Positions 1 through 15,126 of a DNA stretch of 64,000 nt are shown here, piece after piece (the first letter of the stretch is position 1; each line of letters begins with the position of its first letter). The notes below the pieces were generated by a model. It saw only the letters and a program-made list of their open reading frames with translations. It ran no database searches and had not been told where the DNA came from. Origin of the DNA: Neodiprion pinetum (lineage: Eukaryota; Arthropoda; Insecta; Hymenoptera; Diprionidae). A program made the translations under genes and the position numbers. The stretch spans positions 27,480,238 to 27,544,237 of the forward strand of contig NC_060236.1 of assembly GCF_021155775.2 (NCBI RefSeq), read 5' to 3'.

Positions 1-3000
1 CCAAATTTGCGAAATCCAGACATTATGCGCCTCTTCTCCTCCTCCTCTTCCTCCTCCTACTCCTCCATCTCCTTCTTCTTCTCTTCCACTTGAGGCGATC
101 CTCTGCGTCCCGAGGGACTTAGTGGCCACCACCCAGCCGCCCCCTGAACCTCTTCCTACTCGCCAACCCCGCGCCGTTCCGGGCTTCAACACTCGGGTCT
201 CTATAGGTGCTAGAACTAACACCATTCAGGGTGTCAAGAAGATGAGCCCTATCCTCGCAGACACGTACCGCACACCTGTACGTCGTTCCAAAGAGTTCGT
301 TATGAGCCTTGAACTAAAAAGGGACCGGGGCGAGGAAAGCGGGGCGATGGTCAGGAATACGAGTAATAAGGTGATTGGATGGCCGAAAATCGCTAATCTT
401 CGTTCGTTTCATTGCGAAATAGTCGGGAGTCTTTGTTGAATTATTGAAATACAAGAATCGAAAATACTGGAATTATATAAACAAAAGATTAGACATCTTA
501 GCTTCATTTTCATATCTTCAAAATTGTTAAAAGTACGGTAGATTCAATTTTTTTTTGTTTTTTTTCTCGCTTTTCAATTCCATGTACCGTCATTTGTTGA
601 TCATCATCGATATCGGTGCGATATGTTGTGAAACTGAACATCCAACGATCGCGATATAATAAAAAAAAGTGTTCCAGTGAACCAGCGAACAACAGTCTTG
701 AAAATAAAACGAGTCATCGTAGGGTGAAATCTTGCTAGGTTTTTAACAATTTTCAAAGCGATTTGAAACGAAGTATCGATTTCCAAACTTTGTTTTGTCT
801 ACAATTCCAGTATTTTTCACTTTGTAACAAGATTATAGTAAAAAAAAAATATCGTTCCTTGGTCAGACAACCTACTCAATATTTTACACATCCATTCACT
901 CGTGGGCTTTTCCAGTATTCACAAAATCATAGAGCTGAGCCAGCGTGAAAAATTTTCATTTCTGTTTCTCGCGCGGGTGTAAAAAGTCGATCGCACTCGT
1001 CCGTGCGCGGCATGAAACAAAAATAATAAGAGTAATTTAATAAAGAAACTTTCGCCCCGTCCCGCTCGCCTTGAAGGCTAGTTCAAACAGAGTCCTCCGA
1101 TTTGGTGACGGATATTAGATACAATTCAATAGAGCTGCCCACATTACGTTATTCTACTGGTAGATCTATTCGGCAAACACAACACTGGCTTTCCCATGGC
1201 CCGTCGGCAGGGGTTCTCCCCGAAAGTTTTTCGCCACATCCCACTTCTGTCACCAAAATTCCGTTCCCCGTCTGCGAGCCTTTTTGAAGCGAGATCGAGG
1301 AAAAAATGAATAATAAATGGGCGGTAAATTCGACAGTGATTTTTCAAAAGTCTGGACATCCGCAACGGCTCGTTTGGTCCTGGAAACTTGAGCTCGTTCA
1401 CTTTTCCGCCTCTTTCGAATACCGCGCAGGATCTGATTTGGGAAACTCTGCGAACGCGGCGCGCGAGGGTCGCATGCAATATTAGGGGCGTTAAGTCGCC
1501 ATAAAGAGCGCATTAGGGGTTCCTCGACTCTCCGGGGGTAGTTTAGCGTTTAATTGTACCACCCGTAACCCACCCCAAGTATCAAAGGTTTCAATTTCTG
1601 ACAAACTACAAGCTCGCCGAAATTTATGCATGCGACTTAGAACCTGGCAAACAAGCGTTGGGTATGTGCCTTCGTGTGTTTACTCGCTTTTGACTGAGAG
1701 GCTCGCTCCTATCTAATCCTTTGGTCAGCCGTCGTGGTCAAATTAAGGTTCCTGAAAATAAGGTATCATTTACTTCACGCTGATTTTACAACCGTTGTAA
1801 TCATTTTTTTTTTTTTTTTCACCAATTATCGTTCAAAAGCTTTCCAAAATCAAACGACGGATCTCAAAAACAGTCCAATACCGGATCTTAAAAAATGTCG
1901 AGTTCATCAATTTTAACGTAGTTCCAATCATCGGTTATACTAGAATTTTCAAACCCGTGACATTAATTAATGAACCAATTGCAAAATCAGCGGCCTCTTA
2001 TTCTCTTGTTTTCCAGGGTAAATCTGTCGTATAAAGAATTCATTGCGAATTATCAAACCTTCAAGAGTGTAGAGAAATATTTTAGATTTAGCTTATCTTG
2101 TCTTTCTCCCCTTTCTGCATACCCAAATCTTTGAACAGTAAAGCCACCAAACCTTCTAATTTGTTTCGCGAAGTAACCGAACATTTTAAACATAATCTAT
2201 ACCAAACTTTTAATCATTGTAGAACGGATGAAATCAAACCGAGCTGTTTAAAATTGGAAAAATTAAATTCGGCTCGAAAGAAGATGCGGACAAAAATAAA
2301 AAACGCGCCAAGCCTCGTACAAAGTAAAATTCACCAACTGAAAATCCATGTCGAGTCTTACGAATCGAATCCATCACAAATCCGTTGTAGACTTGGGATC
2401 AAACGTGGTATTGTCGTCGCTAACGCAGATCTAATATCTGGATTACAACCGCAGCCGATACCTCACCGGCGCAGAGTAAAGTTGAGAAACAGATATCTCG
2501 GCCCGGGTGTGTTTAACACCGACGTGAAGCAGACAGGAGAATATCAGACCCGCACAGCCCGTTAACTCACCTCAGAGATAAATAGAATCGTTCAACGTCT
2601 ACGATCCTCTAGGCTGGATGCGGTGAGTGGATGGGGACACTCTAAGACAAACAGCAGAATGGTCCAAGTTGCTATTGAACCGATTTTGGGCAAACATTGC
2701 CTCCAAGCGTTGGGTAGGTACGTGGCTATATTCACGGAGGTTGGGGGCGGCCGAGGATGAGAGAGCACGAGGGTTTGGGGGTGGGGGGGCGATAGGGGTT
2801 GAGGCGGCCATCAGAGAGAGGAACTCGCGCAAGCCCTTCGGCAAATTTCATAACCGAACTTGTCGTATTTGCCGAGATTATTTCAATATATTCGACTCAA
2901 CTGCTGCGAAGCTGTTTGCCCTCGAGTAGATGCGTGAATAGGAGACCAAGGCGGATGACGGCTACATCCCCATTCGCTTCTGCTGCTGCTGCTACTGCTG

Positions 3001-3034
3001 CCACTGCACCCTTATTATACGTCCACGTATGTGA

Positions 3035-3074
<40 letters not shown>

Positions 3075-4494
3075 ACGCGCGACAGCCTTCAAGCCGAGCC
3101 CCACGATGCATATAAAGCACCGTCACCCACCCGGAACCGCATTTAATTCAACTTTGGATGCTCCAGCCGCAAACCAGATCCAAATATTGCAGTCGAAAAT
3201 GCACCGTGTAATCTCGGGTAGGGGGGGAAGGGGGGAGGAATTTTTCCAAGGAGAATACGTACTTCGCGCGATGATTCGATCTTGGGGACAGCATCGATGT
3301 GATCGATGGTTGTCAAACGCAGCGATATGTTTCGGTTATCTTCAATTCTCAAATCGCTCGTTCATCGTCGGCTTGAAATTTGGATAGTAGTTATCCCTTT
3401 TAAGTGTACTTCGCCGATTTTCTTAATTCCGTGATATTTTGTAGTAGGTACGTTAAAAAAACATTGAATACGTACTTTTTGTTTTTTTTTTTTTTTTTTG
3501 ACGAACAAATTTGACCGTTTGAGGGGTAAAACATCATTCCTAAACTTTATCCCCCAGAAATCCATTTCTTAGAACTTCTCGGATAATGACGTAAAATTTT
3601 TCGACAACTCCGGTTGGATGGGAGTTCATTTGTAAAGAAACATTAACAAACGCGGGATTTTCACCCTCACGGTGTAAGATTTTGCACCCCTCATTCTTTA
3701 GCGGTATTATTTACACCAAAAAAAAAGACGTGTCCAATGTATTTTTAATCCCCATACAAGTCGAAGAATGTTTCCTTGTGAGAGACGAATGATAAATCAC
3801 TCCCATATACACGTGAGATTTCCTTCTGAATTGAGAATCGAGCTTTGATTTGATGACAAATCATCCGCCCTCGTAGGCGAATACACAAGAGGATAATGCG
3901 TGTGTACACGTAACGTACGCGAGCGTGTTTGGCCGGTCGAGTGAAACGCTTCCAGTTAATTAAATAAAAGACAAAATTGACCGGATTGATTGAGCGACGT
4001 CGATGTTCTCGGTCCGGGAGACACGTGTCGAGGCACGTGGACGACGACGTTACCCGACGCCCGAAGCCCGACGTTGACGATCCGTCGCGACGTCCCTGGG
4101 CTGCAGGCAACTATCGGACGCGTAGGTATTATAATATAATGAATCACATCACTGGTCGGGAATTTATTAGCATCGATGAGGGTGCTTCGCCTCGTGTCCC
4201 GCAAATACGGTCGCTAATTAAACGATAATTCTGTTGCAGCGCTTGATTCGTGAGGTTTAAAGTTGGCAACAGATTCCAAGCTGACACGCATAGTGCCGAA
4301 ATCATCTTCGACACTGACAAAAACAAAAACATCAATAAAATAAAACAAGCTTCAATTTGCCACATTGACGAAAGAACACTCCAACAACGCATGGCGTCAA
4401 AATTTGGCCAACACACACACGTACCAAAGGAGGTTCACGGCTACTCATCAATGATCTATCGCAACAAATCAAAAAAATTAAAAAAAAATAGAAC
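1..4494. other. Non-coding stretch, no gene seen
   Basis: Pyrimidine-rich start (CTC/CTT repeats to about 90), the CA tract at 3039 and scattered homopolymers. Frames such as 2098-2565 (155 codons) show no family motif or splice context and are treated as chance. Confidence 0.6.
3039..3076. repeat. (CA)n microsatellite
   Basis: About 38 bp, one interruption; a short (CTG)n stretch lies at 2980-3006. Confidence 0.95.
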
Positions 4495-4915
4495 ATACAG
4501 GTAACCTATAAAATAACAATTATACTTAATTCCCTGTTTTCTGCTCGCAAATCACAGACACCAAATCTTGAAAAAATCAACACTGTATACCGTATGGACT
4601 GTAAAAACTGCAACAAATGTTATGTGGGACAATCGTCACAACGTTAAAAAAAAAAAAAAAAAACGTATCGCAAATCATAAATACGATATCAAGCCCCGTG
4701 ATACAGACAAGTCAGCCCTGGCGTTTCATACACTCACCGCAGGTTACGATTTCAGTTTTGATGATGTCAAAATATCAGATAAAGAAAATAATTGGTATGA
4801 AAAAATTAATCAAAGAAATGATCCACATCTCCACAAACGATACGGTCAACGATATAACTGACGTACAAAATCTTAGACACCTGTATTCTGACGTCATAAA
4901 CAATGGAAATTAACT
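4495..4915 (+). pseudogene. Penelope-like retroelement remnant, GIY-YIG endonuclease end
   Basis: The frame reads NSLFSARKSQTPNLEKINTVYRMDC in pieces, then CKNCNKCYVGQSSQ. The pair TVY...YVG is the GIY-YIG nuclease signature, with the CxxC cysteines typical of Penelope-like elements just before it. Downstream, in shifted frames, come SALAFHTLTAGYDFSFDDVKI, the KLIKEMIHIST helix and DVQNLRHLYSDVIN, all matching the usual C-terminus of these elements. A run of 18 A's follows directly on a stop codon and several frameshifts separate the pieces. No reverse transcriptase part is recognisable. It is a dead 5'-truncated copy. Confidence 0.82.
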
Positions 4916-6719
<1,804 letters not shown>

Positions 6720-7736
6720 CTGTAGAAGAGACTCTCTCGAGAGCCGCGGGGTACCTCAAGGACCTTTCAATTCATGACCAAAGGACCTCCTGCAGTGACG
6801 ACGACAGATGCGGACACCCGGTATATCGCTCATTGTGTTTATGCTTCCCGTGTTTGGCCACAAAAGTATCTTTTATTGTAACGCGGGGAACCGCCTCTAC
6901 ACCCTACACCCCTCCCTCCCCCCGCCCTCCCGCCATCCCTCCGCTGCCACCAAGTAAGAAACCTACCCTGTTGTTACACACTTACTTAACCGCATCGTTC
7001 CTCAGTCACAAAACCGCTCGACAACGAAACTGTATAAAGTAGGCGCTAGGCGAAATCCGAACAACACCTCGACCCAAACGACAAGGCGGGCTAAGCTTTC
7101 AAATTTGTTGTTGTTTACCCCTCGGGCCCTTTGGAGAGGAAAGAAAAAAATCATGTGAACTGGTATCCTATCCCCGAACCGCCAATTTTGACCCTCGCGT
7201 ATTCGTTACCGCTTTTCTCCACTTGACACCAACCCTCCTTATTTTTTCCCCCTATCGCATTCCGCGCTCAATCGCGTCCGCCGGAAATGGCGGGTGGTGA
7301 ATTTCGCCTTCGTTTTTATAGGCCGCCATTTTTGACTGTTGGTTAAACTTTTTTTTTTGTCAGATCGACCGAAGGACTTACCTTTTCCGTAAAAGTAACC
7401 CTGCAGGGGTAATTTTCACACCAATAATATAAGCTCGATTGTCTGAAACCATTAGAGATTAGGATTTCTCAGCATTCGCGTGTTTGATTTTGGAAATGAA
7501 CTTTTTAATAATATTTTCACGGTTTAATTATTTTCCTCAATAATAGGTTCATCGAACAATCGGATATATAGTTAATTCAAAGAACCGATTAATAGAAAAG
7601 AAAAAACAACGTTCAATTTGAAAGAACCGACGTTATTTAAAACGAAACAAAAGCAATTAATTGATTAATCTCGCAGCCCTAATTCTTACCCAATAGTATA
7701 AGCTGAAACAAAATGGTGCAAAGACTCGCGTTAGAA

Positions 7737-7975
7737 CACTGAGAAAAATTTCATTTGTTACAGTAACTAGAAAAATTCAGCGAAATAGGTATCGTTAAAA
7801 AAACTGTTTGAATAATGTTGGAATTAGGAAAAACGAGGTACGCCTAACTATTTTGCGCCATCGTCGATCCTTTTTTGGTAATTGCAACCCAAAATCAGTG
7901 TCTTCGGTTTACTCTACTTTTTCAGTCAAACAAAGCTTTGACGTCAATTTATCGTTGCACAAGTATTAAATTTTC
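7737..7975 (+). repeat. Dispersed repeat family, copy 1
   Basis: Contains CACTGAGAAAAATTTC, ACAGTAACTAGAAAAATTCA, GAGGTACGCCTAACTATTTT and AAAGCTTTGACGTCAATTTA. It matches 26429-26667 in the opposite orientation over its whole length. No ORF. Confidence 0.88.
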
Positions 7976-8135
7976 GCAACAGTTGCAAGAAAATATAGCA
8001 ACAGTGATCGTAATGAAAAAGAATAGTAACGGATACCAGACTTTCTGGTAATAGCTAGAAAACTAATTTTCATTTTCTACCTAGAACTATATTTTTCGAT
8101 TATGATAAGAAATGAAAATAATTAAGGACTGAGCG

Positions 8136-8274
8136 GTAACCCTTCGCGGAAAAAAAACTCCAAATTGGTTGTAAATTCGTACCCCTAACTTTTTTCTTAC
8201 GTGGAAATTAGCATTATCTACGAATTGGGGGTACGAATTTACACCCAAGTGGGGTTTTTTTTCCGCGAGGTACC
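8136..8274. repeat. Hairpin element, about 45-bp arms
   Basis: The left arm near 8145-8188 (CGCGGAAAAAAAACTCCAAA, GTAAATTCGTACCCC) pairs with the right arm near 8225-8267 (GGGGTACGAATTTACACCCA, GGGGTTTTTTTTCCGCG). No coding content. Confidence 0.8.
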
Positions 8275-10867
8275 GGAACAAAAAATTTCTCTCAGTGAAA
8301 TAATCTTCGACCCCAGCAGACACGAAAGACGAAAAATTAATAAATGAGCGACATATTGCAAATGGTTGAAAAATTTTGCATTTTGCATCGTCGATATCTC
8401 GAGGTAAGAATGAAACCGCGTCTTCGCTGCGGAGAGAAGAGAAGGAAATATGCACGGGGGTGTATCGATTTCCATCTTAATCAGATCTCAATATCTCAAT
8501 TACGGTTTAATCCGCGCGGTCCCCGGTTTGTTTGCAGTTCAGATTTTCAATCCACGAGAGAGAACCATTGTCTGACGGAAAATCCTTCCTCCCCTACGCC
8601 CATCGCGTTCCGCGTCTCGTGGCTTAACTTTTTCATTCTCTTACAAATTGCTGGTTTCTGTTTAACCGTTACAAGCACGACGACGTCGACCCGAGGAGCT
8701 CTTTCGCGAATCGGATAACGATCGTGAAAACCGTACCCTGATAAATTCACTAAAAGCTGCTGCTGCTGTACCAAGTCTCTAAAATGCATATCTGATCATG
8801 GTTCAGCACCATTTTCATCAACCCAGACAAGATGGCGACCATTTCTTTTTTATACTCTGAACTTAAACTTTCCCGAAGAATATACTTGAAGAATAAATAA
8901 GGAATGAAATTATTTTTACGCTTCCATTTAAGCAACTTTTGTTATTACGATGGAATTGTTTTTTTTTTTTGTTTTTTTTTTTTTATGGCAAATTTGATGA
9001 AAGTCGATAAAAACGTGTGTAATTAAAATTTCCGCAGAAGCAAGCGACGCGAGGCGATCACAGGAAAGGAAAGGTGTAACATAATTACATTTATCGCCTG
9101 TAGTACGTACGCCGTGGCTAATCTAATAGATTTATTATGTAGTTTTTAACTCGGTTCGATCGTTTTAATAAAGCGTGAGAATACCGAAGCTGTGCGTATA
9201 GAGATTTTGATAAGATGCTTTGTGTATTGCATTAGGTGCGCCTATTATATCAACTTATATCCACACCGTACACAACACGCATTATCTCATCGACCCTGCA
9301 CCCGGTTTTCCCCGCAAACCACTAACTTTATGATTTTATTTTATTTTTTTTTTTTTTATCAACAGGCCGCCTTTGATTCGGGATCTATGTATAATAGTAC
9401 ACATGTGGCCGCGTGGGCGCAATAAAATAATAACCCCTTATTAAGGAGCTTCATCTGCATTGCACAATTTTTACCGTCAAACTTGAAGCCATCGTAATTT
9501 CTCGCCATCGAAATCGTTCTGGAGAAAATTTGAATCTCTTTTCTTTTTTCATATTCCCATACCTCTGATACTGTAGGGATCAAGTGCCGGCTACAGTTCG
9601 CCAAAATAGAGCTGAGAGCCGAAATGAGCCTCGGTATATAACGCGTATCGCGTACAGCGGGCATATAACACGGTATTTTTATTTCCTCTATTCATTTACT
9701 CGTTTTTTTTCGCTTCAACTCCGTGCTAGTATTTTATTTCGGGGATCAAGCATTTCGCGGATGAGAAAAAAAAAAATAAAAATTTTTTTATCCCTTCACC
9801 AGTATTATTATATATTGAAATTCTTGTATCGCCGATCAGCCGATTTTCAGTTTCAAACAGTTTTTTCTACCGCCAATCAAGTAACTACGTAACAATCGGT
9901 AATGTCGAGTTTTAATACTAAGATAAGTGTACCAGTTATCGACCCTGTACCAATTATTGACATTTTTTGATTGTATCTGATCGATCTTTAGATATAAAAT
10001 TACCAAAAAATGAATCTGCAGTGTGTAACCTTCTAGCAATTGGTTTTAACCATCGAGAAATTCACAATTCGTGCCATCAGTTCATAATTTTGGTAAATGA
10101 AAGGGTCAATAATTGGGTCTACTAAACGTGTCAATAACTGGTACGCTCAACTTGATTGTAAGATTTTGAGGCGCAAGGCAAGTCGGGCCAACCAAATGAA
10201 ACTCCTTCCACGTTTTTCAGAGTCAGTAGCCCCCTGACCTCTGCAAAAAGTGAAAATGGAATCCGTCCGGCATTGTGCCTGCGTATAATAACACAAGATG
10301 GCTAATGCCAGACACGCAGAGCGTAGTTTGTAGCTTCCCACGTTTTGTACGCGATCCCGTTCCTTGCATGGCTGCAAAGCTGGCATATCGTTTCTGCGGC
10401 TGATGGCTTCTAATGGCATTAATGAAGCGTGTGCACACAGTGAGTGTACGTAATGTACGCGGCTAAGATTCATGCCGGGATTACGTACGCGAGGTTATAC
10501 ATGCGACTATAATCTATAATAAAACTAATTTTTGAGCATAAGCGCACAGTCAGATGACTTCACCCCGTGTGAAATACGCGGATCCCGCACTGCGAACAGC
10601 CGAGAATCAGGCGCACCTCGAAATACCTTTTCAAATCGAACTCTTTGTCCCACCAGCAGCTAGCTGCAGCATTTAATCGCCGCGGGGCGAACCAACAACG
10701 CTTGTTCTGCAGGTGCGGAAACATTGCCTTCGTTTTACAAACCTCATTATTATACGGCTTCGACTTTACTTGCCGATCGATGTGCCGTGCGTCGTGTGCA
10801 AATACTTACTTCGTTGCAGGTTAAAACGTCTAGTGGAATTTGTCCTAGGGATATTTCTGTTCTTTTA
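8275..10867. other. Non-coding stretch, no gene seen
   Basis: Homopolymer T runs near 8960 and 9340. Frames here (up to 124 codons) lack recognisable domains. Confidence 0.6.
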
Positions 10868-10965
10868 TACTGTTACTAGAATATTCTGGCGAAATGGGTA
10901 TTGTTACACTTTTCTTACATTAACGGTTCGAATATTGTTAAAATTAGAAAACAGTACGGTAAAGG
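10868..10965 (+). repeat. Dispersed repeat family, partial diverged copy 3
   Basis: GTTACTAGAATATTCTGGCG, AAATGGGTATTGTTACA and AAAATTAGAAAACAGTACGG follow the order of 7760-7860 with weak identity. A small TIR element begins 9 bp after it. Confidence 0.55.
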
Positions 10966-10973
10966 TTGACTAT

Positions 10974-11105
10974 TTAGGGAGCGTTCCGAAACTAGCTCGC
11001 GGCGATAAAAAGTCCCTAGCACAGAGGCAGAGCTACATACTCACAAAAGAGATTAAAGATTGTTGACAGTACTAAGCTGGTAGCTAATTTCGGAACGCAC
11101 CCTTA
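10974..11105. repeat. Small TIR element, copy 1
   Basis: 132 bp, with ends TTAGGGAGCGTTCCGAAA and TTTCGGAACGCACCCTTAG that are inverted copies of each other. Shares CAGAGGCAGAGCTAC and TAAAGATTGT.GACAG with 11202-11338 in the same orientation. Confidence 0.8.
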
Positions 11106-11201
11106 GCGTGATTATAGTTGCCAATACTAAATCTTTTGCTATTGCAAGGTTAGCTCTGTCTTTTTTTTTTTTTTTCAATCTTATTGCCACAATTTGTTAG
11201 C

Positions 11202-11338
11202 TAAGGGTGCATTCCCATATTAGATAGTAGCTCTAAAAACTCCCCAGGACAGAGGCAGAGCTACTTACGAACTTAGCAGCGCAAAAGAAGTAAAAGATTG
11301 TCGACAGCAGTGGAAGCTGACATCGGAACGCATCCTAA
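11202..11338. repeat. Small TIR element, copy 2
   Basis: 137 bp, direct orientation to 10974-11105; ends TAAGGGTGCATTCC and GGAACGCATCCTAA. The 96-bp spacer between the copies contains further inverted bits (GCTCTGTC, AATCTTTTGC), suggesting nested or multiple insertions. Confidence 0.75.
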
Positions 11339-14300
11339 ATGAAACCTTGTAATTAATTTGTTGTAGCCCCAACATCGGGTTGTGGGAATATATAGTAACA
11401 AAAGAATATAGTTCGGTTTCGACGATAGGTAAAAATAATAGTAACTAGTGCTACATTCTTTGTTTACAGCAATATATAAAACTCATTTTCGTTTCTCACC
11501 TAGAACTACATACTTTACAAATTTTGGTGAACAGCTAAACTGTATAGATATACGAGAGCTATAAACGAGACGAATCTCGGTTCAATTCTGAAATCACTGT
11601 TACTTATGCTACAATTAATTTGAAATAATTAACTCGATTCCAGTGAGAATCCCTACATTTTTGGTCACAGCAGAAATCCGAGGATCCCTCGAAGATTCCG
11701 CAGGTCCGGCAGGAGAAGACCACGAAGTAGATGGGGGAAAAAAAAAAAAAAACAAAAGATCGGTGTACAATGGGCGTATTAAATCGCGCATAGCGAATAT
11801 ATACATACCTGTACACCGATACACGATGGATGCAGATGAACGGCGGCGAGCGTTGAATTTGATAATGGGATGATTGAAGAGAATAATAATGAGGGAGCGT
11901 AATTACGGCGATTTCAACAGCTTAGAAGGAGAGGGGATCCAGCGATTATTTCCATGGACGGTGCGGAAGGGGGAGGGGGGGGGGGGGGCGTAATCTCTCG
12001 AGTAGAAGGCGGAGGCGTATCTGTGTTCCAGCATTTCACAGCTTTTTAACAACTCAAGGTATGGATCCCGCGGTATGAAGTGAGCATATTACTATTGAGA
12101 ATAAGTACCCGGCTTCGCGATAGGGGGGAGGGGAGGAGAGAGGGTGCGGAGAGGAGAAGTTCCTGGACGAAACTCACCCACCCTCTCACCGCCTGCAGAT
12201 CTCCCGAGGACTTGAGTTGAGCGCTACCCCCGAGTGACGCCCCCGCCGACGGGGAAATGGGAAATGGGAAATGGGAAATGGGAAACGGGGAGGTGGTGTA
12301 CAATGGGCACTAATGGATCTCAAGCTGCCGCAAGAGGCGCTGCTTTTAATCTAATTGTCCTCCGTAGGCTGCCGAGATCTTCAACAGTGGATGTCAATCT
12401 CGGTATCGCGGCGCGGTTGTGCGATCGCTTTTCACCTGCCTTCGTGTGAGGAAAATTAATTGTAAAAAGGGAGGGGGTCAACGGTACACGTACACGTCTC
12501 TTGATTATTTTTGTTTTCTCACCGTGGCAGAAAAATACACAACATGGTTTTTGATGTAAAATTGGAAGATCGTTTTTTAAAGCTGTATAAAAGAAAAAAA
12601 AACTGAATGTGAAAAGTATACGTTGAACGAAATTTGCAGTTACTGTTAGCCAAAAGCCGTTATGCCTGTTTTCATTTTTTTACCATAACCAAAAAATTTT
12701 ACGCATACTTCTGGATAAGAAATCAAAATGAGTCTAGTATCCACATCGATCTACTATTGTTTTTGATTATCGTCATTCGTACTGGTTTCTTGTAACTCAA
12801 TTGCGACTGTTTCATTATCGTGCAATAAAAAATTGATAGTTGGGCCTCATTTGTTGGTTGAACAAAAATAGTATAGTTTATAGATCCATGTTATTCCTAT
12901 GAGAATTAATTTATGTTGAGTGAAAACAGGCGCGATTGATCGTCGCCATCGATTATACGAATAGACGATCTTAAACGAAGTGTTACAGTTATATTTTTAC
13001 TTGATTCTATTCGGATCCTTTTTTCGTTTTCTTGTTTATTCTCCATTAATTTTCAAATATTATTTTTTCATACGATGCCCGCGGCGCTTCTGAGCTCGCA
13101 CGGCGTTCTAATAACGTTAATAAATTGGCCCCGGGGATGTAATTGCGTTTGTGCGTGCCGTACAAATGTATCGACGGCCTGGCGTATTCAGCTATTAACG
13201 CCAAAACCAGAGCGAGCGAGAGAAAATGAGAAAGCGAGTAAAGGACAGGGTGGAGAATTAGAGAGTACGTGTTGAAGCCTGTACGTTGTAGAGTGAGAAG
13301 AAAAAGAGGTATGTTTAAAAAATAAAAACAGAGAAATAGATATACCAAGTTCACACGCAGGTCCGTGGGAATTACGCGATGTCGTGCGCTTCGCTACATG
13401 TATATAATAGCATCGAAAACACAAATTCAAACTGGCGTAATGACACCCTTTAGCGTTGCCGTATGACAGTCAAATCTCTTCTTGATTTACGATCAGCGGT
13501 GAAAAATTGCCGTTTCAACAACGAGGCGCGTCTCCACAATTCCAATCAGCAGGCTAGCTTTTCGTGCTTTCCTTATTGTATCCACCAATCTTACCGTATA
13601 CCTGCACGAATCCTTAAATTATCTTCATCCGTGATCGAGTAGGTGGTTGATGAACGAAAACTGTCTCGTATATTTATAGAATAATAAAAGAATACAATGG
13701 AATAATTAAGTCACGAATACAATTACCAAAAAGTCACGATAAAGCTCACCGTATTTTAAGCATTCAAAGTATATAACCAATCGGTATGTCGTACACAAAT
13801 CAAAATCGTTTTATTTTTTACTATTTGCAGTTACGGTGGTCACTTGATTTATCTGGATACACTTAAAACCGTCCATTTATAGGTAGAATGATCTCGGAAC
13901 AAAATTGGAATCGGAGCAACTAATTAGCAATCGAATCGCTGCGTTGAATGTGAATCCGGCAGTGCCGAGTTGATTGCACAGGCACATCAATTATCCTGAT
14001 TTAGAGAGAAAGGATATCAGTCAGGGAAAGTGAAGAGGTATGATGGGATTGCTGTTAAAGGTAAGAAGCTGAATAATAAAAGCTCAACTCTTCTCTATAT
14101 CGTTGGATTATTATTATCGGTATTATTAATATTAATATTATGATCAGTATTGAATCGTATCCTAATCATAACCTATTCAATAATACATATTTACACAAGT
14201 AATACACGATAATAGATACATGATATACCGACGTGTGTATATACGTGTACACGATATATTTCTTTACAAAACTCTCTATGCTATATTGTATATGTATATT

Positions 14301-14635
14301 AGGTACAATGCACGGGTGGGAAAGCCTTCGTCCGTAATAATCGAGAAATCGGCTTCAATCCACGTACAGATGTATGATATTTTATATTCATATACTCTGT
14401 AGTCGAAATTTTTCTCCTTTTACTTTTTCGCCCCTACCTTCTAATTCAATCGAGATTTATCGTTACTACGCGTCTTTATCCTTAGTTCACAGATCGTCCG
14501 GGGGAATGAAAATAATGTCGAAGAAGTTTCGATCCTGGCTACGAGCTACAACGTCATCCGGATGTCTTTTCTAAAAAGGAATGAACGGGAAAAGAAACGA
14601 GTGGCGAAACGGCTACCGACGAATTCTCCTATAAG
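11339..14635. other. Region downstream of hbn, presumably including its 3' UTR
   Basis: About 11390-11520 resembles the extension of the dispersed repeat near 8040-8100 (shared CACCTAGAACTA-type phrase). Otherwise no gene. A hbn poly(A) site could not be fixed. Confidence 0.5.
12251..12290. repeat. 7-bp minisatellite GGGAAAT
   Basis: Five to six units of GGGAAAT, the last reading GGGAAAC. Confidence 0.92.
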
Positions 14636-15126
14636 TTAATTGTCCGTCTTGCGAATCGCCTCCTGAGCCTTGACTCTCAGGATCTCGGCACTCTGTCTTC
14701 TGACCTCGTCGTCCGAGGACGTGGAGTCCTCGTCCCTGTCGTGCTTGGCGCTCAAGTTCTGGGGGAGATTCTGAACGCCGAGATTTAGGGGCAGGTGGTG
14801 GAGCTGGCTCGGGTTTACGGGGTGCGAGGCGCCACCCCCGAGCTGAGAAGCGATCGTCGGGTGATTCATCGAGCCCATCGAACCCCCGAGCGGAAGTCCG
14901 GCGCCCGCCAGCGACGCTAAATTCGGCGGCAACGGCAGCCCGATGTACTGGGACAAGATCGCGTGCAGGGGGGCTAATTTCGGTGCCCCGGTCGCCCACG
15001 GGGGTGGAAACACCGGCGGTATGAACCACGGGAAACCACCGGACGACGGCGAGCTCGAATCTCCTCCCGGAAGTCCCGCTGCCGCAGTCTGGAGAAGATG
15101 AGCGTGCAACGAGAGCTCGTTTACAC
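14636..15126 (-). CDS. hbn: hbn coding exon 4 (Pro/Leu-rich tail, OAR-like end, stop)
   Basis: The acceptor is ATTTTCAG|GTG; the split Gly codon joins exon 3 as GGVNELSLHAHL. The exon is much more GC-rich than its surroundings. It encodes a Pro/Leu/Gly-rich region containing LSQYIGL, then a polar acidic segment (DRDEDSTSSDDE), then SAEILRVKAQEA and the stop at 14636-14638. The OAR-like match is degenerate compared with the usual Arx/Rx consensus. The overlapping 138-residue frame at 14613-15029 is a shadow. Confidence 0.88.

Noticed and set aside
2098..2565. 155-codon plus-strand frame
   Set aside because: No family motif and no neighbouring exons; length is possible by chance in this much sequence.
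14613..15029. 138-codon minus-strand frame
   Set aside because: Shadow of hbn exon 4 in another frame; the true frame continues the homeobox protein across a phase-matched splice.
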